Positions 1 to 8,018 of a stretch of 16,004 bases of DNA are shown here, in pieces. A program made the translations under genes and the position numbers. Source of the stretch: Syntrophus sp. (in: bacteria) (lineage in GTDB: Bacteria > Desulfobacterota > Syntrophia > Syntrophales > UBA8958); contig DMAT01000012.1 in assembly GCA_003451635.1 (NCBI GenBank), positions 1,824-17,827 on the forward strand. The letters run 5' to 3'. Position 1 is the first letter of the stretch; each line of letters starts with the position of its first letter. The notes under the pieces were generated by a model. The model was given only the letters and a program-made list of their open reading frames with translations. It had not been told where the DNA came from and searched no databases.

Positions 1-98
1 CGGTTAGGGTGGGGATGGGGTTAATTATGCTTACCCAGACAAAAATAAAGATCCTCTGCGGGAAACTGCAACGGACAGGGAGAGCGTTTTTTAAGTGA
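1..98 (+). other. Region upstream of pbpC; possible 3' end of a preceding gene
   Basis: One frame is open from the window edge to a TGA at 96-98 and overlaps the ATG at 98 by one base, which would suit translational coupling to pbpC. Its 31 visible residues match nothing I recognise and do not look strongly protein-like. The other two forward frames close at 5-7 and 22-24, so the upstream gene could instead end there. In many proteobacteria pbpC follows an alpha-2-macroglobulin-like gene, but nothing visible here confirms that. A purine-rich GGGAGAG at 78-84 is the probable ribosome binding site of pbpC. Confidence 0.25.
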
Positions 99-2260
99 TG
101 GTTATGGGAATGATACGCGCTATGCTAAAAAATGGAATAACCCTTGCCGCGGCAGTCATTCTGATCCTCGCAATACCTGGTCTTTACGCCATTGTAGACT
201 TTTATAGCCCAGGCACTCCCCCGCCCACCTTCGCCAGCATCAGAGCCGGCTATTCTTGGTCGGAAGCGATTCTCCTGGACCGGCACGGCAACCCCCTCCA
301 TGAACTTCGGATTGATCCTCAGGGACGGCGTCTGGAATGGGTTCCTCTGACCCAAGTATCGCCGGCCTTGATCAAAGCGATAATCCAGGCGGAAGACCGG
401 CGTTTTTACCGGCATCAGGGTGTGGACTGGCAGGCCATGGGTGGCGCTTTGAAGAATCGCCTGTTGTCGGGTCCGCCACGGGGGGCAAGCACCATCACCA
501 TGCAGCTCACCAGAAAACTTGCGGAAAGGGAGAAGATCCGGCCGCCAAATAAGACGCTAAGGGGAAAATGGCGGCAGATGAAGACCGCCCATAGGCTCGA
601 AAAAAGCTGGGGAAAGGATGAGATTATAGAGGCTTATCTGAATCTCATCTCCTTCCGGGGGGAATTGCAGGGTATCGCCGCCGCATCCCGGGGCCTCTTC
701 GACAAAGATCCGGGCGGTTTGACCGAGGCGGAGGCACTGATCCTGGCTTCCCTGATCCCCTCGACCAACCAGTCCCTCGATAGAATTGCCCGGCGGGCGG
801 AGCGGCTTGGTCAGTCCCTGGCGGCACGGACCTCGCCTGCGGAAATAAGAACATTGGTCAATGAACGAATCGGCCGCCCTTACCGTATCGTTCCCCAGCT
901 TGCCCTCGCCCCCCATGTGGCCGGATTGCTCCTGAAACAACCGGGGGCACAGATCCTCTCAACCCTTGATCGGCCTCTTCAGGAATATGTATTGACCGCA
1001 CTGAACCACCGTCTAGCCGACAGCAAAGACCGCAACGTTCGCGACGGCGCAGTCCTTGTCGTGGACAACGCCAGCGGCGAGATCCTGGCCTATGCGGGCA
1101 ACAGCGGCGTAACTTCGTCGGCCCCCCATGTGGACGGCGTCCGGGCTCTCCGTCAGGCCGGTTCGACCCTGAAACCATTTCTATACGAACTCGCCATCGA
1201 AAAAAAGATCCTCACAGCCGCTTCCGTCGTTGAGGATACACCCCTGCAAATCCCCACATCCACCGGTCTTTACGTCCCGGAAAACTACAGCAAAGATTTC
1301 CAGGGCTCCGTGACAGTCCGCACCGCCCTGGCCTCATCTCTGAATGTCCCTGCTGTCAGGACCCTGCTGATGCTGGGGGGCGATGCCTTTGTGGAGCGGC
1401 TCCGGGGCCTCGGAATGTTCAGCATCCAGAAAGATCCCGACTACTATGGCTATGCAGTCGCCCTGGGATCGGTCGATATTTCCCTCTATGACCTGGTAAA
1501 CGCCTACCGGGCCCTCGCCAATGCCGGCAAATGGAATGAACTGACACTTGTCTCCCGGGGTCAAAGCACGTATACTAAGCAGGTCATGGACAGGAAGGGG
1601 GCCTTCATTATTTCGACGATCCTTGCGGACCGGGAGGCGCGAAACACAACCTTCGGGATGGAGAATGTCCTGGCCACCCGTTTCTGGACCGCCGTGAAGA
1701 CAGGGACCAGCAAAGACATGCGGGACAACTGGTGTATAGGCTACTCCGAAGCCTATACGGTTGGGGTCTGGATCGGAAACTTTTCCGGTGAACCCATGTG
1801 GAATGTGTCCGGTGTAACCGGGGCCGCCCCGCTATGGCACGACATCATGAATTACCTTCACCGGCAGCGAGGCTCAATTGCCCCACAGCCACCCCCTGGC
1901 GTTACGGCCACTTCCATCCATTTCCGGGATACGGGCGAAACAGCTCGCAGTGAATGGTTTATAAACAGCACAGAGCCGGCCATGCCCATCGCTGCCCATA
2001 CTGTTCACGAACAACCCCGGATCATTTACCCCACAGGCGGCATGATCGTCGCCCTGGACCCGGACATTCCGGAAGCGAATCAGTTGATCTCCTTCCTGGC
2101 CCAACCGCGCGGGGTGGTTCATGAGTGGCGCCTGAATCAGCAGCGCCTCACGGCGCCAGCCCAGCAACCGCTCTGGAAACCGCAGCGGGGCAATCACCAG
2201 TTATCCATTCTGGATAAAGACGGACGCATCATCGATACCGTCTTTTTTACCGTCAGATAA
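95..2260 (+). CDS. pbpC: Penicillin-binding protein 1C (bifunctional peptidoglycan glycosyltransferase/transpeptidase)
   Basis: Class A PBP that polymerises lipid II glycan strands and, by family, crosslinks stem peptides in the periplasm. Residues about 13-35 form an N-terminal membrane anchor. The glycosyltransferase family 51 domain (about 60-240) has the catalytic Glu100 in AEDRRFYRHQGVDW and the RGASTITMQL motif near 129-138. The transpeptidase domain carries Ser357 and Lys360 in GSTLKPF, the SLN motif at 415-417 and KTG at 535-537, so all catalytic residues are present. The C-terminal part from about 640, starting near IIYPTGGMI, matches the BiPBP_C domain typical of PbpC. At 721 residues it is of normal length. 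The start may be GTG at 95 or ATG at 98; GGGAGAG at 78-84 serves either. Base composition is visibly more GC-rich than the kinase genes. E. coli PbpC has weak or no beta-lactam-sensitive transpeptidase role, so crosslinking activity is a family-based assumption. Confidence 0.95.
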   Translation: MMVMGMIRAMLKNGITLAAAVILILAIPGLYAIVDFYSPGTPPPTFASIRAGYSWSEAILLDRHGNPLHELRIDPQGRRLEWVPLTQVSPALIKAIIQAEDRRFYRHQGVDWQAMGGALKNRLLSGPPRGASTITMQLTRKLAEREKIRPPNKTLRGKWRQMKTAHRLEKSWGKDEIIEAYLNLISFRGELQGIAAASRGLFDKDPGGLTEAEALILASLIPSTNQSLDRIARRAERLGQSLAARTSPAEIRTLVNERIGRPYRIVPQLALAPHVAGLLLKQPGAQILSTLDRPLQEYVLTALNHRLADSKDRNVRDGAVLVVDNASGEILAYAGNSGVTSSAPHVDGVRALRQAGSTLKPFLYELAIEKKILTAASVVEDTPLQIPTSTGLYVPENYSKDFQGSVTVRTALASSLNVPAVRTLLMLGGDAFVERLRGLGMFSIQKDPDYYGYAVALGSVDISLYDLVNAYRALANAGKWNELTLVSRGQSTYTKQVMDRKGAFIISTILADREARNTTFGMENVLATRFWTAVKTGTSKDMRDNWCIGYSEAYTVGVWIGNFSGEPMWNVSGVTGAAPLWHDIMNYLHRQRGSIAPQPPPGVTATSIHFRDTGETARSEWFINSTEPAMPIAAHTVHEQPRIIYPTGGMIVALDPDIPEANQLISFLAQPRGVVHEWRLNQQRLTAPAQQPLWKPQRGNHQLSILDKDGRIIDTVFFTVR
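2216..2248 (+). terminator. Possible bidirectional rho-independent terminator inside the pbpC 3' end
   Basis: AAAGACGG at 2216-2223 pairs with CCGTCTTT at 2238-2245 across a 14-nt loop, and the T run continues to 2248. The hairpin lies within the last codons of pbpC, about 12 bases before its stop. Read on the minus strand, the same stem lies about 20 bases past the stop of the 2595-2269 gene and ends in only three T, so it would be weaker in that direction. The A/T-rich stem base makes this moderate evidence only. Confidence 0.35.
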
Positions 2261-2268
2261 GCAAAGGA

Positions 2269-2595
2269 CTATTTCTTCACATATATTATGACACGGTTGT
2301 CTTTGTCCCGTTTCATTGTCATTTTTTTCCCGTCATAGGACTGAATAGTATAGGGCGTATTTTTGCCTTCAGTTATGAGCGTCAGGGTGTTTCCCTTTAC
2401 CGTGTATGTACCCTTTACCGTAGTTGTACCCATAACCAGAGTGAAGGTGCCGTCAGCTTTGTGTTCCACAGCCGCCTGCTGGCCTTTGAATTCATAAGTC
2501 CAATTGCCGACAATATCTTTCTTGTAGTCCGCAGCAAAAACCAATGTCGCAATAAACAATACAAAAATCGATAATGCAAAGATCTTCTTCCTCAT
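2269..2595 (-). CDS. Small exported lipocalin-like protein
   Basis: A 108-residue protein with a clear Sec signal peptide: MRKK, a hydrophobic stretch at about 5-19, and probable cleavage near VFA-AD at residues 21-22. The mature part of about 87 residues opens with a GNW motif (DIVGNWTYEF) and continues as short alternating beta strands rich in T, G, K and V, such as GTYTVKGNTLTL. This pattern resembles lipocalin-like or DUF5640-type small beta barrels, so it is probably periplasmic or secreted and may bind a small ligand. No Cys is present, so it is not a lipoprotein. The start is well supported by AAAGGAGG at 2603-2610, 7 bases upstream of the ATG. It lies 56 bp downstream of the 147-residue hypothetical gene on the same strand and converges on pbpC with 8 bp between stops. 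The specific function is not known. Confidence 0.8.
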   Translation of the reverse strand: MRKKIFALSIFVLFIATLVFAADYKKDIVGNWTYEFKGQQAAVEHKADGTFTLVMGTTTVKGTYTVKGNTLTLITEGKNTPYTIQSYDGKKMTMKRDKDNRVIIYVKK

Positions 2596-2651
2596 TCTTG
2601 TTCCTCCTTTGGCTGATGAAATGTAATACCTTTTCTAAGAGCATTTAAAGC

Positions 2652-3095
2652 TTATCTGCCGAAAATACCTTGCAAACCTTTCTGCACTGGAATCTGCGGC
2701 CCCCCCTTCTTTTCTGCTGCCACTGCGGGTGTGGCAGATCCTTCACTTTTCTTTCCTTCTGCTGCAGGTGTCGCTGCGCCTTTTTCCTTGAAATCGACAT
2801 CACAGTTGAACTTTAGGGCCACTGCGTTTGTCTTGATATTGAAATACTGACATACTTGCTTATCAAATTTCTTGGTATATTTAGTGGTAGGCTGAGACAG
2901 AATCAATCCTCCGTACATGGATTTCCCTTGTTTTGCCAAGTCTTTCAAAAATATCTCACTTCTGTCATTATTCGATCCCGACGGAAATTTATCGAAGGTG
3001 TAACCAGGGGCCCATTGCCCTTCAAACCTGCTTTTATCCAGGCCTCCAGCAGCATTACCGGCATCGTTGTCACATTGCCGTTTGTAATGGAGCAT
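2652..3095 (-). CDS. Hypothetical 147-residue protein, possibly 5'-truncated
   Basis: I do not recognise this protein. Residues 1-104 look like a compact domain with Cys8, Cys82 and Cys98 and aromatic-rich segments such as FEGQWAPGYTF. Residues 105-131 are a low-complexity Ala/Pro/Glu/Lys linker, and the chain ends in a short KGLQGIFGR tail. There is no signal peptide or membrane segment, although the linker style and paired-looking Cys would suit an exported protein. The ATG at 3095 follows a TGA directly and lies in the same frame as the kinase A stop at 3107-3105: the order is TAG, AGA, CGG, TGA, ATG. Only a weak GAGACGG precedes it. The open frame begins just past the edge of the duplicated kinase sequence, so the original 5' end (perhaps with a signal peptide) may have been lost. 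It could also be intact and translated by coupling to the kinase. Confidence 0.55.
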   Translation of the reverse strand: MLHYKRQCDNDAGNAAGGLDKSRFEGQWAPGYTFDKFPSGSNNDRSEIFLKDLAKQGKSMYGGLILSQPTTKYTKKFDKQVCQYFNIKTNAVALKFNCDVDFKEKGAATPAAEGKKSEGSATPAVAAEKKGGPQIPVQKGLQGIFGR

Positions 3096-3104
3096 TCACC
3101 GTCT

Positions 3105-6100
3105 CTATTTTCTGTCCAGTTCTTTTCTCACTGCCATGCCGAGGCGCTCCAGAACATAGGGTTTCGGAACGTAGGCGCCGGCCCCTATCTTCTGGGCCTC
3201 CTTGACACGATCCGATTCTGAAAATCCACTCACGATAACTGCCTTCTGCAAATGGTTAAGCTTCAGGATATTCTCATATGTCTCCAGCCCGTCTATACCT
3301 GGGTCCATGATCATGTCCAGAACGATCAGATCCGCTTTATTCGATTTAAGGTATTCAATGGCCTCTTCGCCGCTCGCGACGGTGCTTACTATATAGTTCA
3401 GCTTGGTAAGCATCCGGGCAGCCAGTTCACGCTGTCCCTTTATATCGTCTACAACCAATATCGTTTCACCTCTCCCCATGTATTCAGACATGGACACGCA
3501 GACCTGATCACTGGTTATCTCTTCTCTCGTTACGGGGAAATAGAGGGTAAAAGTGGTCCCTTTCCCTTCTGCGCTCTCGACATCGATATAACCATTATGG
3601 TCCTTGATCGTTCCCCAGACAACAGCGAGCCCGAGTCCGGTCCCGCTTCTCCCCATGATTTTCTTTGTATAGAAGGGCTCGAAAATTCTCTTTATATCTC
3701 GCTCCGGGATTCCTTCTCCCGTATCGGATACTGTAAGGACTACATAGTCACCTTCGCGAATTTTATCATATCCGTGAATCGGCACGTCCAGATATTGGTT
3801 GGCAGTAGCAATCTTTAAGACGCCGCCGTTCGGCATGGCCTCGACGGCGTTCGCGACCAGATTGATGATCGATTTGGCGAGATGCACGGGCGAACCTATG
3901 ATATTCAGGAGGTCTGATTCGAGGTCAGCTTGTAATTTAACCTGTCGGTTGTTGAAAACTATTTTTTCAAACTCCGGCAACTTCTGACAATCCATAACGG
4001 CGGCATTCAGATTGACTGTCTTCTTGGTCTGCACCCCCCTCCTTGCCAAGGTAAGGAGATCCTGAACAATTGCCGCAGAGCGATTCCCTCCTTCCAATAT
4101 CTTCTCCAAATCATTTCTCATGGGATTTGCTTCATCCAGTCCATCCATGAGCATCTCCGCATAGCCGACGACAATGCCAAGTACGTTATTAAGGTCGTGG
4201 GCGACGCCGCCGGCCAAAGTACCCAGGGACTCCATCTTCTCCGCACGATTCAGACGATCTTCCAAGCCTCGCTTTTCCTCTTCAGCCTTACGACGTTCCG
4301 TTATATCGCGGATAGACTGAATAGCCCCTATGACTTCTCCGCTAGCGTTATAGAGTCTGGAAGCGTTACCCCAAAGGTAGGCTCCTTTGCCGCCAAATAT
4401 TTCAGGCACATAAACCTCACCGGAGAGAACAGCTTCTTGGCAATTAATTGCATCGTAAGATTTTCTTAAGAACTCTTCATTCTCCGAAAGGATAAGATCG
4501 ATAATAATGGGTCTTCGTTCACCATAAAAAGGAATTGCGTATTCATAGTTGCCTTTGCCGATCATCTCTTCCGCCTTGATTCCTGTCATGGAAGCCATTG
4601 CATTGTTCCAGGCGGTCACAATCCCGTCTTTGTCAATTACAAAGGTTGCATCAGGCAGAAAATTGATGACGTCAGCAAGATTTCTTTGATAATCCTTCAG
4701 GGCATCCTCATAATGTTTTTGCTCGGTGATATCGCGGATGATTTCGATCACACCCTTGATATTGCCTTTTTGGTCGCGTAGAGGTGCGGCTTTTGCGTAA
4801 ACCCATGCGCCCTTGTTGTTATAAAGGGCATTGCAGAAGGCTTCTGCCACAAATGTGTCACCTTGACGGTGTATCTGTTTATATTTTGTTGAAATTTCTT
4901 CGTTGTCACTCAAGACCAGATCCATCAACTGTGGTCGTGCCTCTCCATAAAAGGGAATGGAGTACGCATAATCTCCTTTCCCGATCATTTCCTGGGCCGG
5001 AATGCCAGACATTTCCTCAATCGCCCGATTCCAGATAATGATACGCTTATCATTATCGATAGCCAGGATAGCGTCCGGGAGGAATTCGATGATGTCCGTC
5101 AGCTGGCGCTGGGATTCCCGCACCATATCATCGGCACGTTTGCCGTCCACAGCGGCCTTTACGCTGTTGAGAAATGTCGTAACGTGGATCACATCATCCT
5201 GGCTGTAGGCTGTCCGCCGGTTGGCGACTGCCGCGACGGCGGTGATTCTGTCTTGGGTGAAGAACGGCACGACCATCAGATTCGTCAGCTCCACATGGCC
5301 CGCCGGTAACCCCTTTTTGCCCTCATGGGCGATCCGATAGTCATTCAAGATAAGAGGTTCCCGGCTGCGTACCGCCACCGCCCATACCCCGGCTTCGTCG
5401 ATGGGAAAATGCTGGGGCTTGTCGACAAGGGAGCAGTCCTTCATCGCCTCTCCCGACCACGAATGGATGGTCATCACCGATTCGTCGTTGTTGATGAAGC
5501 CATAGAAACCGTACTCGCTTTGCGTCATCCTGGTTATGGATTCAAGGATATGATCGGAAACCGTCTTCGTGTCGGTATTGGATAAAGATGTAACATTCCA
5601 GAGCGATTCCAGCTTTATGTTTGCAGATATCAATTCATCCTCGGACCGCTTACGCTCGGATATGTCTTGCGCAATAGATAATAGTCGTTGCTGACCACCT
5701 ATGTTGATTATCTCGCCATAGAAAAGACAGAAAACTTTCTTTTTGTCTTTGGTTTCAAGCTCCAGTTCCATCCCCTCGACAGAGCCTTTCCTTTTTAGCT
5801 CCCGGATTAAGAGCTCCCGATCTTTTGGATTAAGCCAACCCAATCCTACTGAAGTCTTTCCGATTGCTTCGTTCCTTTCAAACCCGGAAACTTCTATAAA
5901 CTTTTCATTGACATCAAGATACGTGCCGTCTTCAATGGAACTGATAGTCATGAGCAAAGGCGCCATCTTAAAAGCCTTGGAGAATTTTTCCTCCGATTTC
6001 AGAAGTCTTTCCTCCGTCCGCTTCTGGAAGGTGATGTCCTGATGTGTTCCCATCATCATCAGTGGCTTCTCATCTTCCGTCCAGGTGGCCACCTGGCCTC

Positions 6101-7835
6101 TATCCAGAACCCAGACCCAGCTTCCATCCTTATGTTTCATTCGCGACTCGAACTCATAGTAGTCAATCTCGCCGTGGAAATGCTTTTCAAGCAACTTGCC
6201 ACTGATCTCAAGATCGTCCGGATGGGTGAATTTCATCCAGGTTTCAATCGATATGGGGGAAATCTCATCCAGGGTGTAACCGATGATTTCAGCCCAACGA
6301 TCATTGAAGATGGTCTCCCCAGTCTGGACGTTCCATTCCCAGGTCCCGATGTTGGTTCCCTTTATAATGTTGGCCAGGCGCTGGCGTTCTTCCTTCAGCG
6401 CGTTTTCCGCCTGCGTGCGGTCGGTTATATCTTTGCCAATGGAAAGCACCATCTTAAACAAGCCGTTCTCCGATATCACCTTATTGTTCCATTCAATAAG
6501 TCGCTGCTGGCCGTTTTTAAGGACGATCATGTTTTCGTAATGGTGTCCGATAGCTTTGGTTTTTACGATATCATCCCATACCAGGTATATCTGCTCCCGT
6601 ATTTGGGCGGGAACAAACAGGTCTATCCAGCTTTTACCGATGACCTCTGCCGCCTTATATCCGGTAAGACTCTCGGCAAAGCCGTTAAATAAATGTATTT
6701 TAGATTTTTCACCCAAACCAACCACTATGTTCGGGGCAGACTTTATCAAATTATCGGACCATTCTTTCTCCTGCCTGAGACCTTCCTCTGCCCTCAGGCG
6801 GGCAGAAATATCAATAAAGCTTTCAACATAGCATTCTCTTCCATTGAGGGTAATGGGATAAACTGTTTTCAGGATGTCTTTTTGATGTCCATCGAGGCAA
6901 AGCAGTTTTCGTTCAGAATGATCAACAGTATGATCAAGATCTTTGACCGGACATTTACCTGTCTGGGCAGGACAAACCACTGAGTGACAGATTTGTCCAA
7001 TTATACTTTCCTTGGGTAGCCCGGTCATTTCTATCGCAGTCTGATTAGCATCAGTTATGACCTGAGTCTCCTTGTCGATGATGAGAATTCCTGTTCCTAC
7101 TGTATCGAAGATCGCCTGAAGTTTGGTCTCACTTTCCAGCAGTGCCTCATCCGCCTGCTTGCCTTCAGTGATGTCGCGGACGATATGCACTAGATTTATC
7201 AGCTGACCTAAATCATCGAAGACAGGTGAACTTGATACGGACAACCATTTATTGAGAGTCGTATCAAAGAATTCCGCATTCGCTCCCTTTCCTGTTCGCC
7301 TCGTCACTTCAATGGGACAGCTAGCTGTGGGATGGTTCGTCCCGTGAAAAATTTCGTAACACTTCCTACCAATTAGTTCCTCTGCGCTTCTACCCAACAT
7401 CTGGCATAGAGTACGGTTGACCTTAAGAATCTTATGATCCACGTCGTGAATTGACACACCGTCCGACATGGCATCGAATGAGGCCGACCATTCCTGGAGC
7501 GCATTCCGAAGTGTTTTCTCTGCCTGTTTGCGCTCAGTAATATCAAGAATGTTGCCCATGACTTTGACAACTCGATCACCTTCCATCACCGGCCGCGCCA
7601 TCGTCTGAATCCATACCCTACGTCCGTCGATTCTTGTAAGAGGAAACTCCAGGTCGTATGACTTTCCCCTCTCGGCACAGTCCCGAAAAGCCAACTCGAT
7701 GATCGGGCGGTCGATAAGATCGTAGCAGGCCAGGCTGCGGGCGATGTGTTCTGACGATCCAGCAGCGGGGTTGCCTGGCGTCATCCCATGGATGCGGTAT
7801 GTCTCATCGGTCCATATCATCTTCTGCTGCGACAC
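3105..7835 (-). CDS. Kinase A: soluble hybrid histidine kinase, 8 PAS + GAF + HisKA + HATPase + receiver (5' end interrupted)
   Basis: Cytosolic sensor kinase with a fused receiver; by family it autophosphorylates on His and passes phosphate to its own Asp. Numbered from the GTG at 7835: PAS1 1-105, PAS2 113-225, PAS3 234-348, PAS4 358-474, PAS5 484-606, PAS6 615-729, GAF 745-897, PAS7 911-1037, PAS8 1050-1180, HisKA 1201-1270 with His1213 in GGVAHDLNNVL, and HATPase about 1310-1425 with NLVANAVEAM, DTGEGI and GTGLGLAVVWG. The receiver (1455-1570) has Asp1463/1464, acceptor Asp1507, Ser1536 and Lys1558. No transmembrane segment is seen. PAS3 is Cys-rich (Cys283, 288, 295). The GTG at 7835 is only the first start codon conveniently open after a TGA at 7890-7892. 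It falls inside PAS1 and omits the conserved GAWEW strand, so the native start is almost certainly ATG 8018. The last 666 residues are collinear with kinase B. Confidence 0.9.
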   Translation of the reverse strand: MSQQKMIWTDETYRIHGMTPGNPAAGSSEHIARSLACYDLIDRPIIELAFRDCAERGKSYDLEFPLTRIDGRRVWIQTMARPVMEGDRVVKVMGNILDITERKQAEKTLRNALQEWSASFDAMSDGVSIHDVDHKILKVNRTLCQMLGRSAEELIGRKCYEIFHGTNHPTASCPIEVTRRTGKGANAEFFDTTLNKWLSVSSSPVFDDLGQLINLVHIVRDITEGKQADEALLESETKLQAIFDTVGTGILIIDKETQVITDANQTAIEMTGLPKESIIGQICHSVVCPAQTGKCPVKDLDHTVDHSERKLLCLDGHQKDILKTVYPITLNGRECYVESFIDISARLRAEEGLRQEKEWSDNLIKSAPNIVVGLGEKSKIHLFNGFAESLTGYKAAEVIGKSWIDLFVPAQIREQIYLVWDDIVKTKAIGHHYENMIVLKNGQQRLIEWNNKVISENGLFKMVLSIGKDITDRTQAENALKEERQRLANIIKGTNIGTWEWNVQTGETIFNDRWAEIIGYTLDEISPISIETWMKFTHPDDLEISGKLLEKHFHGEIDYYEFESRMKHKDGSWVWVLDRGQVATWTEDEKPLMMMGTHQDITFQKRTEERLLKSEEKFSKAFKMAPLLMTISSIEDGTYLDVNEKFIEVSGFERNEAIGKTSVGLGWLNPKDRELLIRELKRKGSVEGMELELETKDKKKVFCLFYGEIINIGGQQRLLSIAQDISERKRSEDELISANIKLESLWNVTSLSNTDTKTVSDHILESITRMTQSEYGFYGFINNDESVMTIHSWSGEAMKDCSLVDKPQHFPIDEAGVWAVAVRSREPLILNDYRIAHEGKKGLPAGHVELTNLMVVPFFTQDRITAVAAVANRRTAYSQDDVIHVTTFLNSVKAAVDGKRADDMVRESQRQLTDIIEFLPDAILAIDNDKRIIIWNRAIEEMSGIPAQEMIGKGDYAYSIPFYGEARPQLMDLVLSDNEEISTKYKQIHRQGDTFVAEAFCNALYNNKGAWVYAKAAPLRDQKGNIKGVIEIIRDITEQKHYEDALKDYQRNLADVINFLPDATFVIDKDGIVTAWNNAMASMTGIKAEEMIGKGNYEYAIPFYGERRPIIIDLILSENEEFLRKSYDAINCQEAVLSGEVYVPEIFGGKGAYLWGNASRLYNASGEVIGAIQSIRDITERRKAEEEKRGLEDRLNRAEKMESLGTLAGGVAHDLNNVLGIVVGYAEMLMDGLDEANPMRNDLEKILEGGNRSAAIVQDLLTLARRGVQTKKTVNLNAAVMDCQKLPEFEKIVFNNRQVKLQADLESDLLNIIGSPVHLAKSIINLVANAVEAMPNGGVLKIATANQYLDVPIHGYDKIREGDYVVLTVSDTGEGIPERDIKRIFEPFYTKKIMGRSGTGLGLAVVWGTIKDHNGYIDVESAEGKGTTFTLYFPVTREEITSDQVCVSMSEYMGRGETILVVDDIKGQRELAARMLTKLNYIVSTVASGEEAIEYLKSNKADLIVLDMIMDPGIDGLETYENILKLNHLQKAVIVSGFSESDRVKEAQKIGAGAYVPKPYVLERLGMAVRKELDRK
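3108..5105. repeat. About 2-kb collinear paralogous repeat, copy 1 (3' half of kinase A)
   Basis: This segment aligns with 8328-10325 at a constant offset of 5,220 bp from just before the stop codon back to the start of PAS7, with no net insertion or deletion. The longest exact match I found is 53 bp, 3442-3494 against 8662-8714. Homology ends upstream in the linker before the PAS7 motif DIIEFLPDA and downstream at the stop codon, after which the two sequences are unrelated. Confidence 0.85.
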
Positions 7836-8018
7836 GATCCATTCCCAAGCGCCGATTTTGGCGAGTTGCTGAGTGGTGTCCAGGAGCGTTCAGATCTCCA
7901 TCAGTTCTTCCTCCACCTGCTTACGCTCCAATTGTGATTTTTCAAGTTCCTTGAGTCTTTGTTTTAATGAGGAATTCTCTTCAATCACTTCTTGATTTGT
8001 TTTGGATGGACCGTTCAT
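7836..8018 (-). pseudogene. 5' segment of kinase A, cut off by an in-frame TGA
   Basis: ATG at 8018-8016 is preceded by GAGGAG at 8024-8029, six bases away, a good ribosome binding site. It opens a 42-codon frame whose translation is a heptad-rich coiled coil (for example LKQRLKELEKSQLERKQ), the usual N-terminus of this kinase class. Codon 43, at 7892-7890, is TGA. The same frame then continues through TLLDTTQQLAKIGAWEWIV, a typical linker and first strand of a PAS domain, straight into kinase A with no frameshift. The full gene would encode 1,637 residues if the TGA were a sense codon. CGA (Arg) or TGG (Trp) could become TGA by one transition. As it stands, this segment encodes only a short peptide. 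Confidence 0.75.

Noticed and set aside
125..415. Open frames on the opposite strand of pbpC and of the kinases
   Set aside because: They have no domain logic or ribosome binding sites and overlap strongly supported genes; they are typical shadow frames.
7890..7892. TGA as a selenocysteine codon
   Set aside because: The position is a linker between a coiled coil and a PAS domain with no redox motif, and I saw no clear SECIS-like hairpin just downstream. A nonsense change or sequence error is simpler.
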